NCBI GenBank assembly: GCA_964508085.1
Contig: CAZDTI010000335.1
Span: 1-9,603 of the forward strand
Direction of reading: 5' to 3'
From: CALGLS01 sp964508085
Lineage (GTDB): Bacteria; Bacteroidota; Bacteroidia; Chitinophagales; Saprospiraceae
Length of the DNA: 9,603 nt
Positions 6,658 through 9,603 of the stretch are shown one piece after another. Position 1 is the stretch's first letter. Each line of letters opens with the position of its first letter. The notes under the pieces are model-generated. The model was not told the DNA's origin, did not search any database, and saw nothing but the letters and a program-made list of their open reading frames with translations. Both the position numbers and the translations under genes were made by a program.

Positions 6658-7134
6658 ATGGATAAAGATTTTCTCCAATCGTTAAAGCATAGAGGTTTTA
6701 CTGCCAGAATTAAACGTCTTGGTGATACCATGCTGTATGATTCCAAAAAGTATTACCTCAATTCTGATTTAGATATTGAACCCAATTTTCATATCGTATT
6801 CTTACTACTCAAGGAGGAAAAAGAATTGACAGTAACAGAAATTGCTAAGCGATTGAAGTTCTCTCATCCGGCAATTATAAAAATTACAAAAAAAATGAAA
6901 GTAAAAGGCTATCTCGAAAGCTTGCCTGATGCTTCGGATAATAGAAAAACCATACTTCGGTTAAGCAATAAAGGCCTTAAACAGTTACCTATTTTTGAAA
7001 AGGAATGGAATGCATTTGGAGAGGTGATAAAAGAGGTGGTAGATGAATCGTTTTTACGGAAATTAGCGAAGATTGAAAATAGGTTATATGACCAAAGTAT
7101 ATGCGAAAGGTATTTTAATAAATATTCGAAATGA
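6658..7134 (+). CDS. MarR-family winged-helix transcriptional regulator
   Basis: A 158-residue protein, a usual MarR length. N-terminal helices (about 1-50) serve dimerisation and ligand binding. A winged helix-turn-helix follows: helix-turn-helix at about 57-84 (LTVTEIAKRLKFSHPAIIKI, then KKMKVKGYLE) and a wing at 87-101 carrying D94-N-R96-K, the conserved Asp-x-Arg wing motif. A C-terminal helical region (about 110-158) completes the dimer. MarR proteins usually repress their own operons and let go on binding a phenolic, lipophilic or oxidising ligand. Here the gene lies in the same operon as the palindromic operators, so autoregulation is likely. No cysteine sits in a position that suggests redox sensing; the only Cys is near residue 149. 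The ATG at 6658 is one base past the previous stop. Confidence 0.92.
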   Translation: MDKDFLQSLKHRGFTARIKRLGDTMLYDSKKYYLNSDLDIEPNFHIVFLLLKEEKELTVTEIAKRLKFSHPAIIKITKKMKVKGYLESLPDASDNRKTILRLSNKGLKQLPIFEKEWNAFGEVIKEVVDESFLRKLAKIENRLYDQSICERYFNKYSK

Positions 7135-7164
7135 TCAAATTGTTTTTGTGTAATACTTAATAAC

Positions 7165-8589
7165 GTGGACAATATAAAATTCATAAATCCGGACGGAAGT
7201 AATCAAGTAGAAGTAAAGGATACTTTTAAAGAGGCCGCCAATCTGCTTATAGCGTTTCTAAGTTCTGCAAACCGAAAAGATGTACTTCCCCAAAACATAA
7301 ACTGGAATGCCCTTCCTTTCGAATTGCCTCAAGAACCAGTTGGTAAAGTGGCCATGGGGGAAGAGTTGAAATCCATTTTAGCGCTCAGTATGAACCCGGG
7401 AAACCCTTCGTACATCGGCCATATGGACAGCCTGCCCACCGCATACTCTATTATCGCTAGTTTATACTCTACTGCATTGAACAACAATATGTTCAGCCTT
7501 GAAATGTCTCCTTATTTTACACGGATTGAATATGCTATAGTTGAGCAATTTGCGCGACTGTTTGGACTTCCAAATACTTCCTCCGGAGTGATTGTTAGCG
7601 GAGGAACTTTATCCAATATCCAAGCTATTATCACCGCAAGAAATTATTTTTTGAAAAGCAATACTGGTGATATTTCGAAAAGCGAAAAGCCAATGGTCTT
7701 GTTTGCTTCGGAACATGCTCATGTCAGTATTAAAAAAGCAGCCATGATAAGTGGCTTGGGGACAGACAGTTTGATTTCTATTAAAAGTGATGTGAATGGT
7801 AAAATGGACATCAATGACCTGAATGAAAAAATCACTCAATCTAAAAATAATGGAAAAGCTCCTTTTGCTGTAGTAGCAACTTTAGGCACAACAGTTACAG
7901 GTAATATTGATCCGATTAATAAAATTGCAGAAATCTGTAAAATCAATAATCTATGGTTACATGCCGATGCCATTTATGGGGGAGCGATTATTTTGTCAAA
8001 GAAAGAAAAGCATCGTTTAAAGGGAATTGAAAAAGCGGATTCTATCGCATTCAATCCACAAAAATGGATGCACATTGCCAAAACATGTTCTTTACTTTTA
8101 TTTCGAGACTCCGCTATCTTGAATCGCTATTTTAGTATGAAGGCATTTTACACTAAAGAACAAGATGAGTACATCAATTTAAGTGAACTCAATATTCAAG
8201 GTACAAAACAAGCCAATGTTTTAAAATTATGGTTGAGCATTCTTTCCATCGGATTGTCTGGCTATGAAAAGTTGATTGATGATTCTTATACGCTGACTTA
8301 TCGTTTTGTCAAGGAGTTAGGAGAATTACCAAATATAGATTTTGCGACAAAACAGGAGATGAATATTCCGACTTTTCGATTAGTGGGTAAAGACGAAGAA
8401 AATAGCAATCGACTAAACGCCTTGTACAATGAATATGCAATAAAAGAACATAACTTATTTTTTTCACTCCCTACCCACAATAAGAAACTGTGGCAAAGAA
8501 CTATTTTATTAAATCCTTTTATTGACCAATCGATTATAGAAAAAGTATGTTCCAGTATTAAACAATTTGAATTGATATCAGATCCCTAA
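7165..8589 (+). CDS. Group II PLP-dependent decarboxylase family protein, substrate unknown
   Basis: A 474-residue cytoplasmic enzyme of the glutamate/aromatic/diaminobutyrate decarboxylase fold, at the usual length. Landmarks: N-P-x-x-P-x-Y-I-G-H-M at 77-87; phosphate-loop segment SGGTLSN at 145-151; S-E-H-A-H-V-S at 182-188, with H186 as the probable residue stacking on PLP; D268 in HADAIYGG contacting the pyridine nitrogen; and K300 as the Schiff-base lysine. The lysine motif reads F-N-P-Q-K-W where most family members have H-K-W, so the preceding His is replaced by Gln. The family removes the carboxyl group of amino acids to give amines, with some members acting as aldehyde synthases; the substrate cannot be predicted. 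The start is GTG at 7165: an in-frame stop lies at 7132-7134, there is no earlier ATG, and the next ATG would remove conserved sequence. It lies 30 bases after the regulator. Confidence 0.9.
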   Translation: MDNIKFINPDGSNQVEVKDTFKEAANLLIAFLSSANRKDVLPQNINWNALPFELPQEPVGKVAMGEELKSILALSMNPGNPSYIGHMDSLPTAYSIIASLYSTALNNNMFSLEMSPYFTRIEYAIVEQFARLFGLPNTSSGVIVSGGTLSNIQAIITARNYFLKSNTGDISKSEKPMVLFASEHAHVSIKKAAMISGLGTDSLISIKSDVNGKMDINDLNEKITQSKNNGKAPFAVVATLGTTVTGNIDPINKIAEICKINNLWLHADAIYGGAIILSKKEKHRLKGIEKADSIAFNPQKWMHIAKTCSLLLFRDSAILNRYFSMKAFYTKEQDEYINLSELNIQGTKQANVLKLWLSILSIGLSGYEKLIDDSYTLTYRFVKELGELPNIDFATKQEMNIPTFRLVGKDEENSNRLNALYNEYAIKEHNLFFSLPTHNKKLWQRTILLNPFIDQSIIEKVCSSIKQFELISDP

Positions 8590-8602
8590 AAAATAAAATC
8601 TA

Positions 8603-9127
8603 ATGAATTTTGAAATAAAAAAGTCTATTGAAATTTTAAGCAGAACACCGTCTGTAATTGAGTTGTTATTAAATGGATTGTCAGAAGAATGGATAAAGAG
8701 TAATGAAGGCGAAAACACCTGGAGTCCTTACGATATTGTGGGGCATCTAATACACGGAGAAAAAACGGATTGGATACCCAGAGCAAAAGTTATTCTTTCA
8801 AATATAGAAGATAAGACCTTTGTTCCATTTGATAGATTCGCACAAATGAATGTGAATAAAGAACTGTCTGTAGAAGAATTGTTAAAAGAATTTAAACGTC
8901 TAAGAAGTGAAAACTTGAAAGAACTGAATTCTTTACCGCTTAATGAGTCAACCTTGTCTCAAAAAGGGATTCATCCTGAATTAGGAGAGGCTAGTTTGAA
9001 AGAATTACTCTCCACCTGGGTGGTTCATGATCTAGGTCACATTGCTCAAATTTCAAGAGTGATGGCAAAACAATATAAAACTGAAGTTGGCCCCTGGTCC
9101 GCTTATTTGACTATTCTAAAACGATGA
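8603..9127 (+). CDS. DinB-family four-helix metal-binding protein
   Basis: A 174-residue protein of the DinB/YfiT-like superfamily. The family's metal site is visible: H48 in VGHLIHGE (H51 nearby), and H142 and H146 in VVHDLGHIAQI, with W40-S-P and W139 around the helix starts. A C-terminal GPWSAYL motif is also common in the DinB_2 type. No membrane or export signal. Known relatives are divalent-metal-dependent thiol S-transferases acting with bacillithiol or mycothiol, and damage-induced proteins without a proven role, so a small-molecule transferase or detoxification role is plausible but inferred. It begins 13 bases after the decarboxylase stop and ends six bases before the acetyltransferase, fitting one transcript. 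The ATG at 8603 is the natural start; it follows an A-rich, non-Shine-Dalgarno stretch usual in this phylum. Confidence 0.88.
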   Translation: MNFEIKKSIEILSRTPSVIELLLNGLSEEWIKSNEGENTWSPYDIVGHLIHGEKTDWIPRAKVILSNIEDKTFVPFDRFAQMNVNKELSVEELLKEFKRLRSENLKELNSLPLNESTLSQKGIHPELGEASLKELLSTWVVHDLGHIAQISRVMAKQYKTEVGPWSAYLTILKR

Positions 9128-9133
9128 CAGAAC

Positions 9134-9595
9134 ATGATAGAAATTAGAAAAGCAACCATAGAGGATGCCAGTAGAATCAGTAAGCTAATCAGAAAAAGTG
9201 CAGAGAAGGTTAAGGAAAATAACCACAGCCCTGAACAAGTACGGGTTTGGAAGGAGGACAACACTGTGAAAGCCATAAAAAATAAATTTAAACAAAGAAC
9301 CATGTTTTGTGCTTTCGAAAGTGGAAAATTGGTGGGTACCATTGGCTTGGAAGGAGACTATCTCGTTGGACTTTACATTAGTTACAGCAAAAGAGGTACG
9401 GGATTGGGTCATCAACTTTTAACCTTTTTGGAAAATTATGCTTTGAAAAAAAATGTGAATGAACTACAACTAACCGCGACTCCAAATGGATATGGTTTTT
9501 ACTTGAAGTATGGATATGAACCTCAGGGAAAAATAGACTTGTACTATGACGGAATTAAATTTATTGAAACGAAAATGAAAAAACGTTTGAAATGA
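9134..9595 (+). CDS. GNAT-family N-acetyltransferase
   Basis: A 153-residue single-domain GNAT enzyme. It starts with the usual strand and helix (MIEIRKATIEDASRISKLI). The core strand pair spans about 57-82, and acetyl-CoA motif A is at 81-100 with R87-G-T-G-L-G92 (R/Q-x-x-G-x-G/A) at the pyrophosphate loop. Motif B is seen as FYLKYGYEPQG at 122-132. Such enzymes move an acetyl group from acetyl-CoA to an amine, either a small molecule or a protein N-terminus or lysine. Next to an amino-acid decarboxylase, an amine product is an attractive acceptor, but this is inferred from context only. It starts six bases after the DinB gene, and its TGA overlaps a following ATG, so the operon may continue past the window. 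Confidence 0.9.
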   Translation: MIEIRKATIEDASRISKLIRKSAEKVKENNHSPEQVRVWKEDNTVKAIKNKFKQRTMFCAFESGKLVGTIGLEGDYLVGLYISYSKRGTGLGHQLLTFLENYALKKNVNELQLTATPNGYGFYLKYGYEPQGKIDLYYDGIKFIETKMKKRLK

Positions 9596-9603
9596 TAAAA
9601 GCA
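9592..9603 (+). CDS. Possible start of a further operon gene, cut by the window edge
   Basis: An ATG at 9592 overlaps the acetyltransferase stop in an ATGA arrangement and stays open for the four codons that remain (M-I-K-A). This is a common form of translational coupling, but four codons cannot prove a gene. The similar ATGA at 7131 leads nowhere. Confidence 0.3.

Noticed and set aside
7131..7160. ATGA overlap after the MarR gene, starting a short frame
   Set aside because: It ends after nine codons; the decarboxylase uses the GTG at 7165 in another frame.
1..9603. tRNA, rRNA, insertion sequence ends, integrase or attachment site
   Set aside because: I saw no transposase, terminal inverted repeat pair, cloverleaf pattern or integrase anywhere in the window.

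Overview
The window looks like a draft-assembly contig from an AT-rich member of the Bacteroidota, most likely a Saprospiria or Flavobacteriia relative. The reasons are a type IX secretion (T9SS) C-terminal sorting domain, MopE-like Asp/Cys metal-binding linkers of the kind common in Saprospiraceae surface proteins, two perfect matches to the Bacteroidota -7 promoter element TAnnTTTG, the absence of strong Shine-Dalgarno sequences, and a GAF-type sensor kinase followed by a small Rcp1-like receiver protein. The genus is an inference; no rRNA or tRNA is present. A block of exactly 100 N marks an assembly gap at 4964-5063.

Left part (1-4508): a small exported protein, possibly a divergent SIMPL/DUF541 domain, precedes a 1225-residue secreted leucine-rich-repeat protein with its own promoter. 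The large protein is built from duplicated parts. Two complete LRR units (N-cap, 23-residue repeats, C-cap) lie in tandem. They are followed by three copies of an ~84-residue four-cysteine module separated by acidic calcium- or metal-binding linkers, and then by the T9SS sorting domain.

Middle part (4509-6083, minus strand): a cytoplasmic GAF-histidine kinase and a receiver protein. An uninterrupted reading across the N block makes them look like one hybrid kinase. The missing half of the ATPase domain cannot fit in 100 bases, and the receiver begins like a free-standing protein, so I annotate two genes, each truncated by the gap.

Right part (6084-9603): a 399-bp regulatory region and a compact plus-strand operon. 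A strong Bacteroidota promoter is straddled by two related palindromes, with a third palindrome in the leader. The first gene is a 57-residue glycine-rich membrane protein, followed by a MarR-family regulator, a group II PLP-dependent decarboxylase with an unusual Gln-Lys active-site motif, a DinB-family four-helix metalloprotein and a GNAT acetyltransferase. A further gene may start at the window edge. Spacing is 1, 30, 13 and 6 bases, then a 4-base overlap. The simplest reading is an autoregulated MarR operon that makes, modifies or detoxifies a small amine or related compound; the substrate cannot be told from sequence. This operon, with its unannotated small membrane protein and palindromic control region, is the most interesting part of the window.
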